Translations under genes and position numbers: made by a program | Notes under the pieces: generated by a model | What the model was told of the DNA's origin: nothing | Seen by the model: the letters and a program-made list of their open reading frames with translations, nothing else | Database searches by the model: none | Part shown: piece after piece, positions 42,801-51,725 of the stretch | Layout of the letters: every line of letters begins with the position of its first letter | Numbering within the stretch: position 1 is the stretch's first letter | From: Pedobacter hiemivivus | GTDB lineage: Bacteria; Bacteroidota; Bacteroidia; Sphingobacteriales; Sphingobacteriaceae | Length of the DNA stretch: 64,000 nt | Direction of reading: 5' to 3' | Assembly (NCBI RefSeq): GCF_004331685.1 | Contig: NZ_SJSM01000009.1 | Coordinates: 1-64,000, forward strand

Positions 42801-44012
42801 CTAGTTCTCTAGTGCAAATAATCTTTCCAAATGATGGTATCCAATTCCAAAATAAGCCTTAGTTTCTTTTATCTTTTCAAGAATCTCTGCTTTCCTAGAC
42901 TCCGACACACCATCAGCTACCTTAGTGCCCTTAGATTTAATGCCAACTACCAGTACATTCTTAGGTGTATGCGCATCCGAAATAAATTCAAATACTTTTG
43001 TTTTATAACCAAAATATTCAAGTACCAATGCCCTTAATCCATCAGTTACCATTTCAGCTTGTCGCTCCATGAAAATCCCATACTTAGTTAAAAAAGAAAC
43101 ACCATTTTTAACTTTACTCTTTTCCATTTCCCTTCTAATCTGTTTATGGCAACAGGGCGCCACTACAATTAGTTCGGCATTTGCCTTTATCCCCTTAAAA
43201 ATAGCATCATCAGTTGCCGTATCGCAAGCATGCAGTGCAATCAACAGATCTATTTCATCTACGGCATATGCTTCAATTGTTCCCTGAACAAAATCAAGCT
43301 GTTTAAATTCAGAACTAGCTGCAATACCATTACATAAATTCACAAGATCTTCTCTAAATTCTACTCCTGTAACCTGAGTACTTAGTTTTAAGACATTATG
43401 CAAGTAATCATACAAAGCAAACGTAAGATACCCTTTACCGGATCCCATATCTACCACCTTGTTAATCTTACCAGCAGGTAGATCTTTAATCAGTGTACTT
43501 AGTATCTCAATATACTGGTTGATTTGACGATACTTGTCTTGCGCATTTTTAAATACATTGCCTTCATGATCTGTGATCTTCAATTCTTGTAAATAAGCCT
43601 TTCCAACTGGCTTAATCAATCTCTTCTTTTCCTTATTATGGGCAAGCGTAGGTTGCACAGCTGTACTCACCAATTTCTCTCTTAAAGAGATTTGTTGCTT
43701 CTTCCCATGCTCCAATATAACTTCCTTTTCCGTAGTAAACAGTGTGCATACTTTAAAGTCATTACTTACAAAATGAGAGATGAGCGTAATCCCCTCAGCA
43801 ATTGGAAAGTTCTTAAAGATGTCTCTCGTTTTATAACGATAATTAAACGAAAGCATATCTGCTCTCTTAATCTTCACCTTACGCACATAAATATTTTTTA
43901 GTTCCTTTTCATTCCCCTGGTAATTACCAAGTGAAGCTTTTAAAAATACATTGGAAGAAATACTATCTGCTAACTGAGACTGAAATTGTTGTAAATGGAG
44001 TTGATTGGACAT
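42801..44012 (-). CDS. SAM-dependent methyltransferase (class I, Methyltransf_32-like)
   Basis: The product has 403 residues. The SAM site reads VVDMGSGKGYLTFALYDYL at about 190-208, with GVEFREDLVNLCNG as the second motif, LIALHACDTATDDAI as the acidic loop and VVAPCCHKQIRREM later. The ACHACDTATD/CCHK pattern is found in proteins resembling eukaryotic METTL25/RRNAD1-type methyltransferases, for which rRNA targets have been proposed. The bacterial substrate is unknown. The N-terminal 150 residues are a separate, less conserved domain. It diverges from the 2'-5' RNA ligase-like gene across 54 bases. Confidence 0.85.
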   Translation of the reverse strand: MSNQLHLQQFQSQLADSISSNVFLKASLGNYQGNEKELKNIYVRKVKIKRADMLSFNYRYKTRDIFKNFPIAEGITLISHFVSNDFKVCTLFTTEKEVILEHGKKQQISLREKLVSTAVQPTLAHNKEKKRLIKPVGKAYLQELKITDHEGNVFKNAQDKYRQINQYIEILSTLIKDLPAGKINKVVDMGSGKGYLTFALYDYLHNVLKLSTQVTGVEFREDLVNLCNGIAASSEFKQLDFVQGTIEAYAVDEIDLLIALHACDTATDDAIFKGIKANAELIVVAPCCHKQIRREMEKSKVKNGVSFLTKYGIFMERQAEMVTDGLRALVLEYFGYKTKVFEFISDAHTPKNVLVVGIKSKGTKVADGVSESRKAEILEKIKETKAYFGIGYHHLERLFALEN

Positions 44013-44029
44013 GAATTTGAATTACTTCA

Positions 44030-44037
44030 CAAAGATA
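44030..44037 (-). promoter_or_regulatory. -7 box for the methyltransferase gene
   Basis: On the minus strand TATCTTTG is an exact TAnnTTTG match 17 bases before the ATG at 44012. Confidence 0.45.
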
Positions 44038-44066
44038 ACCTTTTGAAATTATAGTAAATTGGCTTT

Positions 44067-44621
44067 ATGAAACACAATTATTTAATTGCCATCTTACCTC
44101 CTCCAGAATTAAGTTGGCAAATTGATCAAATTCGAAAAGCATGTTCAGAAAAATACAAAATCTATAAAGCACTACGACCACCAGTTCACATTACTCTCCT
44201 ATTCCTACAAAACTTAGATGATGTTTTTGAGTCACAGTTGATCAACAGTCTCGAGGCCGCCAGGAATTTCGAACCATTTACCCAGAAATTAGAAAACTAT
44301 GATGCATTCGTTGGCAATGAGGTCGTATTTATAAAAGCCCTGGCTAACTCAGAAATCACTAAACTATTCAGAAATATTAAAAAAATCCTTGGGGATCTAG
44401 CAAAAGAACCGCGAAGCCAGATTAGCCCACATATCACTATTGCCTACAGAGATCTGAAAGATCAGTTTTCTCAAATCTATGCGGAATACAAAAATAAAAG
44501 CTTTGAGGCAAACTTTTCGGTAGACCATTTTACATTACTAAAACACGATCGCTCCCACTGGAATATTCTTAGAAATTACAAGAGTAAACCGGGAGATCAA
44601 CAGTTGGAATTCAATTTATAA
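44067..44621 (+). CDS. 2'-5' RNA ligase / cyclic phosphodiesterase-like (2H) protein
   Basis: The product has 184 residues of the 2H phosphoesterase superfamily. The two paired HxTx motifs are HITL (PPVHITLLFLQ, near residue 41) and HITI (SPHITIAYRDL, near residue 122), the standard catalytic pair. Members act on RNA 2'-5' linkages or cyclic phosphates; the in vivo role is uncertain. It shares a bidirectional terminator with the converging ribosomal operon end. Confidence 0.85.
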   Translation: MKHNYLIAILPPPELSWQIDQIRKACSEKYKIYKALRPPVHITLLFLQNLDDVFESQLINSLEAARNFEPFTQKLENYDAFVGNEVVFIKALANSEITKLFRNIKKILGDLAKEPRSQISPHITIAYRDLKDQFSQIYAEYKNKSFEANFSVDHFTLLKHDRSHWNILRNYKSKPGDQQLEFNL

Positions 44622-44627
44622 ACAAAA

Positions 44628-44654
44628 AGCCCTGTCCGAATAACGGACAGGGCT
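44628..44654. terminator. Bidirectional terminator at the end of the ribosomal operon
   Basis: AGCCCTGTCCG (44628-44638) pairs perfectly with CGGACAGGGCT (44644-44654) around a 5-base loop, with AAAAA to the left reading as a T-run for rplQ. Confidence 0.85.
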
Positions 44655-44678
44655 TCTGTATTTTGAATCAGGGAATAA

Positions 44679-45191
44679 TTATTCGCCTTTATCTTCTGAT
44701 TTTTCTTCAGTTGCTGGAGCTTCTTCAACTGCAACTTCTGCTTTAGCAGCAGGAGCATCAGTAGCTTTAGCTTTGCTTCTACCACGACGAGTAGTTTTCT
44801 TTTCAGCAGCTTCTGTTTCTTTACCATAAACCTCATTGTAATCAACCAATTCGATTAATGCCATCTCAGCGTTATCACCTAAACGATTGTTTAACTTAAT
44901 GATTCTGGTATAACCACCCGGACGGTTAGCAACTTTCGCTGCGATATCACGGAACAATTCAGTAACAGTTTCTTTATCTTGTAAATAACTAAATACAATA
45001 CGACGTGAATGTGTAGTATCAGTTTTAGATTTTGTAATAATTGGCTCAACATACATACGTAAAGCTTTTGCTTTAGCTAAAGTAGTTGAAATCCTTTTAT
45101 GTTTAATTAACGATGAAGCCATGTTAGCCAACATCGCTTTACGATGTGAATCTGTTCTTCCTAAGTGGTTGTTTTTCTTACCGTGTCTCAT
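44679..45191 (-). CDS. rplQ: 50S ribosomal protein L17
   Basis: L17 lines the peptide exit side of the large subunit. The first 120 residues are the conserved core (MRHGKKNNHLGRTDSHRKAM, NRPGGYTRIIKLNNRLGDNA, ALIELVDYN). A C-terminal extension of about 50 residues, rich in Ala, Glu and Lys (KKTTRRGRSKAKATDAPAAK onward), makes it 170 residues against about 127 in E. coli; such tails are common in Bacteroidota. It is the last gene of the cluster, 92 bases after rpoA. Confidence 0.97.
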   Translation of the reverse strand: MRHGKKNNHLGRTDSHRKAMLANMASSLIKHKRISTTLAKAKALRMYVEPIITKSKTDTTHSRRIVFSYLQDKETVTELFRDIAAKVANRPGGYTRIIKLNNRLGDNAEMALIELVDYNEVYGKETEAAEKKTTRRGRSKAKATDAPAAKAEVAVEEAPATEEKSEDKGE

Positions 45192-45283
45192 TTTTTGATT
45201 TATTCAGCATATACCGTCTCTATGAATTGAATCCGAGGGAATTATATACTATTAACAATATTGTTATTTATATTCTGTACTTA

Positions 45284-46276
45284 TTATTCTTCGTCTAATT
45301 TAAATTTTGACAAGTTCATGCCAAAAGATAAACTTTTAGATTTAACAAGTTCTTGTATCTCTGTTAAAGATTTTTTACCGAAGTTTCTGAATTTTAACAT
45401 ATCAGCAACATCATAAGAAACCAGATCAGCTAAAGTGCGTATATCAGCTGCTTTTAAGCAGTTCAATGCACGAACTGAAAGATCTAAATCCACTAATTCA
45501 GTTTTTAAGATCTTACGCATATGCAAGATTTCCTCATCAACTTCTTTAGTTTCTTCTTTAGCTTGAGATTCTAATACTAAATTCTCATCAGAGAACAACA
45601 TAAAGTGCTGGATTAAAATCTTCGCAGCTTCTTTAAGTGCTTCTTCAGGATGGATTGAACCATCTGTAGAAATATCTAATATTAATTTTTCATAATCTGT
45701 TTTTTGCTCAACACGATAGTTTTCAATCGTGTATTTTACATTTTTCATTGGAGTGAAGATCGAATCGATTGCGATCACACCAACTACAGCATCATTGATT
45801 TTATTTTCCTCAGCAGGCACATAACCACGTCCTTTATTAATGGTTAATTCCACCTCTAAAGTAACAGATTTCTCCATGTTACAAATAACGAAATCAGGGT
45901 TAAGCACCTCGAAGTTGTTTGAGAATTTAGTAATGTCCCCAGCTAAAAACTGATCTTGTCCATTAATTAAAATAAAAACTTTCTCTGAATCGCCAGCATC
46001 TCCTGATTTTTTAAAACGTACTTGTTTTAAATTAAGAATAATTTCTGTTAAATCTTCTACAACACCTTTCATTGTAGAGAACTCATGAGATACGCCTGAA
46101 AAACGAATACTTGTAATGGCATAACCTTCTAAAGAAGAAAGCAATATTCTTCTTAAGGCATTACCAATTGTTACACCGAAACCGGGCTCTAAAGGGCGGA
46201 ACTCAAATGTACCATCGAAATCAGTTGATTTCTGCATGATTACTTTATCGGGTTTCTGAAATGCTAAAATTGCCAT
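45284..46276 (-). CDS. rpoA: RNA polymerase alpha subunit
   Basis: It is 330 residues. The N-terminal dimerisation domain spans about 1-230 (EPLEPGFGVTIGNALRRILLSS-type block, visible as FGVTIGNALRRILLSSLEG). The C-terminal DNA/activator-binding domain spans about 250-320 with LNCLKAADIRTLADLVSY and FRNFGKKSLTEIQELV. It sits between rpsD and rplQ, the standard alpha-operon position, 79 bases after rpsD. Confidence 0.98.
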   Translation of the reverse strand: MAILAFQKPDKVIMQKSTDFDGTFEFRPLEPGFGVTIGNALRRILLSSLEGYAITSIRFSGVSHEFSTMKGVVEDLTEIILNLKQVRFKKSGDAGDSEKVFILINGQDQFLAGDITKFSNNFEVLNPDFVICNMEKSVTLEVELTINKGRGYVPAEENKINDAVVGVIAIDSIFTPMKNVKYTIENYRVEQKTDYEKLILDISTDGSIHPEEALKEAAKILIQHFMLFSDENLVLESQAKEETKEVDEEILHMRKILKTELVDLDLSVRALNCLKAADIRTLADLVSYDVADMLKFRNFGKKSLTEIQELVKSKSLSFGMNLSKFKLDEE

Positions 46277-46355
46277 TTATAATGTTTTTAGATCGTTATT
46301 AAATTTATGTAACGTAAAAAAGTTAATTGCCGATAAAGGCAATTAACTAAATATA

Positions 46356-46964
46356 TTACTTAGAGTATAACTCTACTATAAGGTTTTCTTTGATATTTTC
46401 TGGTATCTCGTCGCGATTAGGATAAGTTAAGAACTTTCCTGTTAATTCACTTGCGTTCCAGTCTAACCAATTGAATTTATTGATTACTCTACCAGCTACT
46501 GAATTAGTAATAGCTTCTAAAGTTTTAGACTTTTCGCGCACAGCGATAACATCACCAGATTTCAATTGATATGATGGTATATTTACTACCTCACCGTTAA
46601 CTGTCACGTGTTTATGGCTAACTAACTGACGAGCAGCTGAACGTGTTGTAGCAATACCTAATCTGTAAACTGTGTTATCTAAACGAGCTTCTAATAATTG
46701 TAATAAGTTATCACCTGTAATACCTCCGCGTGCTGACGCTTTAGTAAATAAGTTACGGAATTGACGCTCTAATACACCATAAGTATATTTCACTTTTTGC
46801 TTTTCCATTAACTGTACGGCGTACTCAGACTGCTTACCTCTTCTTTTTGAAGCACCATGTTGCCCAGGAGGGTAGTTTTTTCTGTCTAGTACTTTATCAG
46901 GACCAAAAATTGGTTCTCTGAATTTACGGGCGATTTTGGACTTTGGTCCTGTATATCTTGCCAT
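46356..46964 (-). CDS. rpsD: 30S ribosomal protein S4
   Basis: S4 nucleates assembly of the 16S rRNA 5' domain and has an S4 RNA-binding fold (RLDNTVYRLGIATTRSAARQLVSHKHVTVNG region, about 92-125). It is 202 residues from MARYTGPKSKIARKF; an upstream in-frame start adds nine non-conserved residues and is not used. The zinc-binding cysteines of some S4 proteins are absent, so this is the zinc-free form. Confidence 0.97.
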   Translation of the reverse strand: MARYTGPKSKIARKFREPIFGPDKVLDRKNYPPGQHGASKRRGKQSEYAVQLMEKQKVKYTYGVLERQFRNLFTKASARGGITGDNLLQLLEARLDNTVYRLGIATTRSAARQLVSHKHVTVNGEVVNIPSYQLKSGDVIAVREKSKTLEAITNSVAGRVINKFNWLDWNASELTGKFLTYPNRDEIPENIKENLIVELYSK

Positions 46965-47029
46965 TGCTTTTTGTTTTAAAGTATCATGCAACCTTACGCT
47001 GCAGACTCTTAGCTTTAAAAATTAATAAA

Positions 47030-47419
47030 TTAAACTCTTCTCTTCTTAGGAGGACGACATCCATTGTGTGGAAGCGGTGTAATATCTTTGATCGAGGTTA
47101 CTTCGATACCTGAAACTTGCAATGTTCTAATTGCAGATTCACGACCAGAACCAGGACCTTTAACAAAAACCTCTACTTTACGTAGACCTAAGTCAAATGC
47201 TACTTTACCGCAATCAGATGCAGCTTGACCTGCCGCATATGGAGTGTTCTTTTTAGAACCCTTGAATCCCATTTTACCTGCAGAAGACCATGAAATAGTT
47301 TGACCATTGTTATTTGTTAAGGTAACAATGATATTGTTAAACGTAGCATTGATGTGTGCCTGTCCAACAGGCTCAATAACAACAATACGCTTTTTGGTAA
47401 CTTTTTTACTCTTAGCCAT
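47030..47419 (-). CDS. rpsK: 30S ribosomal protein S11
   Basis: S11 is 129 residues on the 30S platform near the E-site mRNA path. It has the conserved NNIIVTLTNNNGQTISWSSAG and the C-terminal DITPLPHNGCRPPKKRRV. A basic N-terminal stretch (MAKSKKVTKKR) precedes it. Gap of 21 bases to rpsM. Confidence 0.97.
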   Translation of the reverse strand: MAKSKKVTKKRIVVIEPVGQAHINATFNNIIVTLTNNNGQTISWSSAGKMGFKGSKKNTPYAAGQAASDCGKVAFDLGLRKVEVFVKGPGSGRESAIRTLQVSGIEVTSIKDITPLPHNGCRPPKKRRV

Positions 47420-47440
47420 AATTATTATTCAGTACTAATT

Positions 47441-47818
47441 TTATTTAGTAGCTTTTTTCTTGTTTGCAACTGTTTTTCTCTTGCCTTTACGTGTACGAGA
47501 GTTGTTCTTAGTACGTTGACCACGTACAGGCAAACCTTTTCTGTGACGTAAACCACGGTAACATCCGATATCCATTAAACGTTTAATGTTCAATTGAACC
47601 TCTGAACGCAAAGCACCTTCTACTTTAATGCTGTCGTTAATGATGGTACGGATTGCTGATAACTCATCATCAGACCAATCTTGTACTTTTTTGTTTAAAT
47701 CGATACCTGCTTCCGTCAATATACGTTGTGCAGTTGATCTACCTACTCCGAAGATATAGGTTAATCCAATCTCGCCTCTTTTGTTTCTTGGTAAATCAAT
47801 ACCTGATATCCTTGCCAT
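47441..47818 (-). CDS. rpsM: 30S ribosomal protein S13
   Basis: S13 is 125 residues and contacts the P-site tRNA and the 50S bridge from the 30S head. Seen are MARISGIDLPRNKRGEIGLT at the start, the helix-two-turn region (YIFGVGRSTAQRIL) and the basic C-terminal tail RGQRTKNNSRTRKGKRKTV. It lies 84 bases after rpmJ. Confidence 0.97.
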   Translation of the reverse strand: MARISGIDLPRNKRGEIGLTYIFGVGRSTAQRILTEAGIDLNKKVQDWSDDELSAIRTIINDSIKVEGALRSEVQLNIKRLMDIGCYRGLRHRKGLPVRGQRTKNNSRTRKGKRKTVANKKKATK

Positions 47819-47902
47819 ATTTTATACTAATGTTTGATTATCTGAATGCAGTACAGATTGAGTAACCTGTACATCCAATCTATATCATACTTCAATAATG
47901 TC

Positions 47903-48019
47903 TTAACCTTGACGTTGCTTAAATTTAGGGTTTTTCTTGTTTATAACGTAAAGTTTACCTTTACGACGAATAACCTTGCAATCAGCACTACGTTTTTTAA
48001 TTGATGACCTAACTTTCAT
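47903..48019 (-). CDS. rpmJ: 50S ribosomal protein L36 (zinc-free type)
   Basis: This 38-residue protein begins MKVRSSIKKRSADCKVIRRK and ends NPKFKQRQG. Of the four zinc ligands of classical L36 (Cys, Cys, Cys, His) only one Cys remains, so it is the zinc-independent form. L36 is a small 23S rRNA-binding protein near the base of the subunit. Its start is 1 base after the infA stop. Confidence 0.95.
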   Translation of the reverse strand: MKVRSSIKKRSADCKVIRRKGKLYVINKKNPKFKQRQG

Positions 48020-48020
48020 T

Positions 48021-48239
48021 TTATTTATATCTATAAGTAATCCTGCCCTTTGATAAATCGTAAGGCGACATCTCTAATTTGACTTTGTCCCCTGGTAAAA
48101 TTTTGATATAATGCATCCTCATTTTCCCAGAGATATGAGCGATAATCTCGTGGCCATTTTCCAGTTCTACCCGGAACATAGCATTTGATAGTGCTTCTCT
48201 TATTACACCGTCTTGTTCAATCGAGGCTTGTTTAGCCAT
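48021..48239 (-). CDS. infA: Translation initiation factor IF-1
   Basis: IF-1 is 72 residues with a single OB/S1-like fold that occupies the A site during initiation. Conserved pieces are AKQASIEQDGVIREAL, ENGHEIIAHISGKMRMHYI and DKVKLEMSPYDLSKGRI. It lies 71 bases after map, a gap that contains an AT-rich inverted repeat and a -7 box, so it may have its own promoter. Confidence 0.97.
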   Translation of the reverse strand: MAKQASIEQDGVIREALSNAMFRVELENGHEIIAHISGKMRMHYIKILPGDKVKLEMSPYDLSKGRITYRYK

Positions 48240-48282
48240 ATAATATTGATTTTTACTTAATTAGCTGCTATTAAACAGGGAC

Positions 48283-48290
48283 GCAAAATT
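48283..48290 (-). promoter_or_regulatory. Possible internal promoter before infA
   Basis: On the minus strand TAATTTTG is an exact TAnnTTTG match, 43 bases before the infA ATG, just after the map stop. No TTG is well placed upstream. Confidence 0.35.
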
Positions 48291-48310
48291 AAATAAAAAA
48301 ATTTAATTAT

Positions 48311-49096
48311 TTACTTTTTTTCTTTTAAAACTTCTTCAATAAATGAAAAGGTTGATAAAACGTCTGCGTTACCCTTTTTTATCGCAACAGTGTGTTCAAA
48401 ATGAGCGGATGGCTTACTATCCTTACTGGTTACTGTCCAGCCATCTGACCAAAATTTAACACCTGCTGTACCTGCGTTGATCATAGGCTCAATGGCAATA
48501 ACCATCCCCTCCTCAAGCTTAATTCCACTCCCCCGTCTGCCATAATTAGGCACCTCAGGTTTCTCGTGTAATTTCACCCCAACACCATGACCAACCAATT
48601 CTCTTACTACTCCAAATCCATTTGCTTCAGCATAAGCCTGCACCGCATACCCAACATCACCTATTCTAGAACCAACTACAGCCTTTTCAATTGCAAGCTT
48701 CAAGCATTCCTGTGTAACATCTACTAGCTTCTTCCGCTCCGCATCCACCTCACCGATTGAAAATGTATAAGCAGAGTCACCAAAAAAATTATTCTTTATT
48801 ACACCACAATCAACAGAAATCAAATCTCCTTCTTTAATTCTATAATCGCCAGGAAAACCATGAACTACTTGTTCATTTGGCGAAATACATAAGGAATAAG
48901 GAAATCCATTATAGTTTAAAAAAGCTGGTATAGCACCATGGTCTCTAATAAACGTTTCTGCAAGATCATTTAGTTCCTGGGTTGTAACCCCTGGACCAAT
49001 GACTTTGGCCACTTCAGCCAAAGTCTTTGATACCAGTAAAGAACTTTCTCTAATGAGTTCTACTTCTTCTTTTGATTTATAATAGATCTTAGACAT
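48311..49096 (-). CDS. map: Methionine aminopeptidase
   Basis: The enzyme removes N-terminal Met from nascent proteins using two divalent metals. It is 261 residues, type I. The metal ligands lie in DLISVDCGVIKNNFFGDSAYTF (two Asp), VGHGVGVKLHEKP (His), IEPMIN (Glu) and HFEHTVAI (Glu). The location between secY and infA is the common Bacteroidota order. It starts 9 bases after the secY stop. Confidence 0.97.
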   Translation of the reverse strand: MSKIYYKSKEEVELIRESSLLVSKTLAEVAKVIGPGVTTQELNDLAETFIRDHGAIPAFLNYNGFPYSLCISPNEQVVHGFPGDYRIKEGDLISVDCGVIKNNFFGDSAYTFSIGEVDAERKKLVDVTQECLKLAIEKAVVGSRIGDVGYAVQAYAEANGFGVVRELVGHGVGVKLHEKPEVPNYGRRGSGIKLEEGMVIAIEPMINAGTAGVKFWSDGWTVTSKDSKPSAHFEHTVAIKKGNADVLSTFSFIEEVLKEKK

Positions 49097-49105
49097 TTCT
49101 ATATA

Positions 49106-50443
49106 TTAAATCACGGCATTACTACCGCTCTCAGCAGGAATTCCTGTGCGACCGGTAACTCTACCTGTTTTCATTAATCCATCATAATGACGCATCAACA
49201 AATAACTTTCAATCTGTTGCAATGTATCCAAAACAACGCCCACTAAAATCAATAAAGATGTTCCTCCATAAAAATGTGCAAACTCAGATTTGATTCCAAA
49301 TTTAACAGCAATTGAAGGAAGTATCGCGATGATCGCTAAGAAAATTGCTCCTGGGAACGTGATCTTAGAAATCACATCATCAATAAATGACGATGTAGAT
49401 AAACCCGGTTTAATACCTGGTATAAATCCACCATTCTTCTTCATATCATCCGACATTTGAGTTGGATTCACAGTTATAGCAGTATAGAAGAATGTAAATG
49501 CAATAATTAAAAATGCAAATGTTAAACTATATGCCAATGAGGTATAATCACTAAACTGAATCAACCAGGTATTTTGTAATGAAGGAAAGAAACCTGTTAA
49601 AGTTGCAGGAATAAACATCAATGCCTGAGCAAAAATGATTGGCATTACACCAGCAGCATTAACCTTTAAAGGGATATACTGTCTTACTCCTCCAAATTGT
49701 CTGTTACCAACAATCCTTTTAGCATATTGAACAGGAACTTTACGTACACCTTGAACAATCATGATGGTAAACATCACAACCGCAAAAAGAGCAACAATTT
49801 CAAGTACAAGCGCGATCAATCCACCACCTTCACCAACAACTCTTGAGCTTACTTCCTGCGATAATGCTACAGGTAAACGAGCAATGATACCAACCATAAT
49901 GATTAGTGAAATACCGTTACCAATACCTTTATCTGTAATCTTCTCGCCTAACCACATCACAAACAATGTACCTGCAGACAAAACAAATGTTGCAAGAACA
50001 AAGAATAAGCCATGATCAATAACGATAGCTTCAGCAGGAACTTGAGTTTTAACATAACCAATCGCCTGAACAGCAGTAATGGCTACAGTTAAATAGCGTG
50101 TAATCTGATTAAGTTTCTTTCTTCCGCTTTCACCCTCCTTTTGCATTTTTTGAAAAGAAGGAACGGCAATACCTAATAGCTGAACTACAATAGAGGCTGA
50201 AATATAAGGCATAACACCCAAGGCCAATATAGATACCCGAGAGAATGATCCCCCAGCAAACATATCCAACAGACCTAAAATGCCTGACTTAGTATTATCG
50301 CCTAAAAGTGTTGCGTCTACACCTGGTAAAACCACGTGAGATACAAACCTATAAACTAAAAGAATCATGAGCGTATAAACTATACGCTCTTTCAATTCTT
50401 GAATTTTCCAAATATTACTTAAAGTAGTAAACAGCTTCTTCAT
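49106..50443 (-). CDS. secY: Preprotein translocase subunit SecY
   Basis: SecY forms the protein-conducting channel of the inner membrane together with SecE and SecG. It is 445 residues with about 10 membrane helices; the first, ERIVYTLMILLVYRFVSHV, and the plug/pore segment GSFSRVSILALGVMPYISASI are recognisable. KVPVQYAKRIVGN is the conserved cytoplasmic loop. It follows rplO with a 3-base gap. Confidence 0.98.
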   Translation of the reverse strand: MKKLFTTLSNIWKIQELKERIVYTLMILLVYRFVSHVVLPGVDATLLGDNTKSGILGLLDMFAGGSFSRVSILALGVMPYISASIVVQLLGIAVPSFQKMQKEGESGRKKLNQITRYLTVAITAVQAIGYVKTQVPAEAIVIDHGLFFVLATFVLSAGTLFVMWLGEKITDKGIGNGISLIIMVGIIARLPVALSQEVSSRVVGEGGGLIALVLEIVALFAVVMFTIMIVQGVRKVPVQYAKRIVGNRQFGGVRQYIPLKVNAAGVMPIIFAQALMFIPATLTGFFPSLQNTWLIQFSDYTSLAYSLTFAFLIIAFTFFYTAITVNPTQMSDDMKKNGGFIPGIKPGLSTSSFIDDVISKITFPGAIFLAIIAILPSIAVKFGIKSEFAHFYGGTSLLILVGVVLDTLQQIESYLLMRHYDGLMKTGRVTGRTGIPAESGSNAVI

Positions 50444-50446
50444 TAA

Positions 50447-50893
50447 TTACAATTTTTCGATTGAGCCTCCAACAGCCTCAATAGCTTTTTGTGCAGTTGC
50501 AGAAAAAGCATGTGCTTTAACTTCTATCTTAGATTTAACTTCACCACGACCTAAAACTTTAACTAAGTCATTTTTAGATGCCAAACCATGCTCTTGCAAG
50601 GTTGCGAAATCTATACTTGTTAAGTTAAACTTTTCTGCCAAACCTTGCAATACGTCTAAGTTTACACCAACGTATTCAACACGGTTAATAGGTTTGAAAC
50701 CTACCTTAGGTACACGGCGTTGTAATGGCATCTGACCACCTTCAAAACCGATTTTGGTTTTGTGACCAGAGCGAGATCCAGCACCTTTGTGACCACGAGT
50801 GGAAGTACCACCGCGACCAGATCCGGTACCACGACCAATTCTCTTACTATTTTTAGTAGAACCTGCTGCAGGTTTTAAATTACTTAAGTTCAT
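50447..50893 (-). CDS. rplO: 50S ribosomal protein L15
   Basis: L15 is 148 residues and binds late in 50S assembly. The N-terminal Gly/Arg-rich arm (RIGRGTGSGRGGTSTRGHKG) and GFEGGQMPLQRRVPKVGF are conserved. The ATG of MNLSNLKPAAGS is preferred; a longer in-frame start at 50926 adds 11 residues that are not conserved. A 111-base gap with two hairpins separates it from rpmD. Confidence 0.97.
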   Translation of the reverse strand: MNLSNLKPAAGSTKNSKRIGRGTGSGRGGTSTRGHKGAGSRSGHKTKIGFEGGQMPLQRRVPKVGFKPINRVEYVGVNLDVLQGLAEKFNLTSIDFATLQEHGLASKNDLVKVLGRGEVKSKIEVKAHAFSATAQKAIEAVGGSIEKL

Positions 50894-50954
50894 TTTGAAA
50901 CTTATTGTGCTGCCCTTCGCTTTCACTAATCAGGGCAACGGTGAAACAATATAC

Positions 50955-50997
50955 AAAGGTTGCAAATGTAATTATATTAACTACATTAACAACCTTT
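50955..50997 (-). repeat. Inverted repeat between rpmD and rplO
   Basis: AAAGGTTG (50955-50962) pairs with CAACCTTT (50990-50997) and ATGTA (50966-50970) with TACAT (50982-50986). The hairpin follows the rpmD stop on the minus strand but lacks a T-run. A second GCCCT/AGGGC stem lies closer to rplO. Confidence 0.5.
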
Positions 50998-51004
50998 TAA
51001 TAAA

Positions 51005-51184
51005 TTATATACTCTCTATTGCTATTAAGTGATTCACTTTTCTAACCATTCCGATAATGGCAGCAGTGGCTTCAACTTCTACGCTTTGGTTCATTTTAGT
51101 TAAACCTAAAGCTTGCATCGTTCTTTTTTGGCGTTCGCTTCTGTCGATAATGCTTTTTATCTGGGTTATTTTGATCTTAGCCAT
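51005..51184 (-). CDS. rpmD: 50S ribosomal protein L30
   Basis: This 59-residue protein reads MAKIKITQIKSIIDRSERQK, followed by the conserved RTMQALGLTKMNQSVE and VRKVNHLI. It binds 5S/23S rRNA near domain II. It lies between rpsE and rplO, the standard spc position, with only 4 bases after the rpsE stop. Confidence 0.95.
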   Translation of the reverse strand: MAKIKITQIKSIIDRSERQKRTMQALGLTKMNQSVEVEATAAIIGMVRKVNHLIAIESI

Positions 51185-51188
51185 AATA

Positions 51189-51707
51189 TTATCCGTTAAA
51201 AACTTTATTTAAATCAACACCACGTTGTTGTGCAACGGTATAAGCATCGCGCATTTTTGTTAAAGCATCTACTGTTGCTTTTACCACGTTGTGAGGATTT
51301 GATGAACCTTTTGACTTTGCTAATACGTTATGTACACCAGCACTCTCTAATACAGCACGCATCGCACCACCAGCAATAACACCTGTACCTACTGCAGCTG
51401 GTTTGATTAATACAAAACCACCCGAGAATTTACCGATTTGCTCGTGAGGAACAGTACCATGTAAAATAGGAACTTTAACTAAGTTCTTTTTAGCATCATC
51501 AATTCCTTTTGCAATTGCTTCTGTTACCTCTTTCGCTTTACCTAATCCGTAACCTACGATTCCGTTCTCATCTCCAACAACCACGATGGCTGAAAAGCTG
51601 AAAGTACGACCACCTTTGGTTACTTTGGCAACGCGTTGTATGCTAACTAAACGATCTTTTAATTCGATCTCGCTAGTCTTAACTCTTTTTATATTGATAG
51701 TTGACAT
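51189..51707 (-). CDS. rpsE: 30S ribosomal protein S5
   Basis: S5 helps form the mRNA entry tunnel and affects decoding accuracy. It is 172 residues. The double-stranded RNA-binding-like N-terminal domain has LVSIQRVAKVTKGGRTFSFS; the second domain has GTGVIAGGAMRAVLESAGV and SSNPHNVVKATVDAL. It follows rplR by 18 bases. Confidence 0.97.
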   Translation of the reverse strand: MSTINIKRVKTSEIELKDRLVSIQRVAKVTKGGRTFSFSAIVVVGDENGIVGYGLGKAKEVTEAIAKGIDDAKKNLVKVPILHGTVPHEQIGKFSGGFVLIKPAAVGTGVIAGGAMRAVLESAGVHNVLAKSKGSSNPHNVVKATVDALTKMRDAYTVAQQRGVDLNKVFNG

Positions 51708-51725
51708 TCTTATCCTATTTTCAGA

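Noticed and set aside
42831..43901. Plus-strand frames of 68-72 codons opposite the methyltransferase gene
   Set aside because: They are antisense shadows of a well-supported 403-residue methyltransferase.
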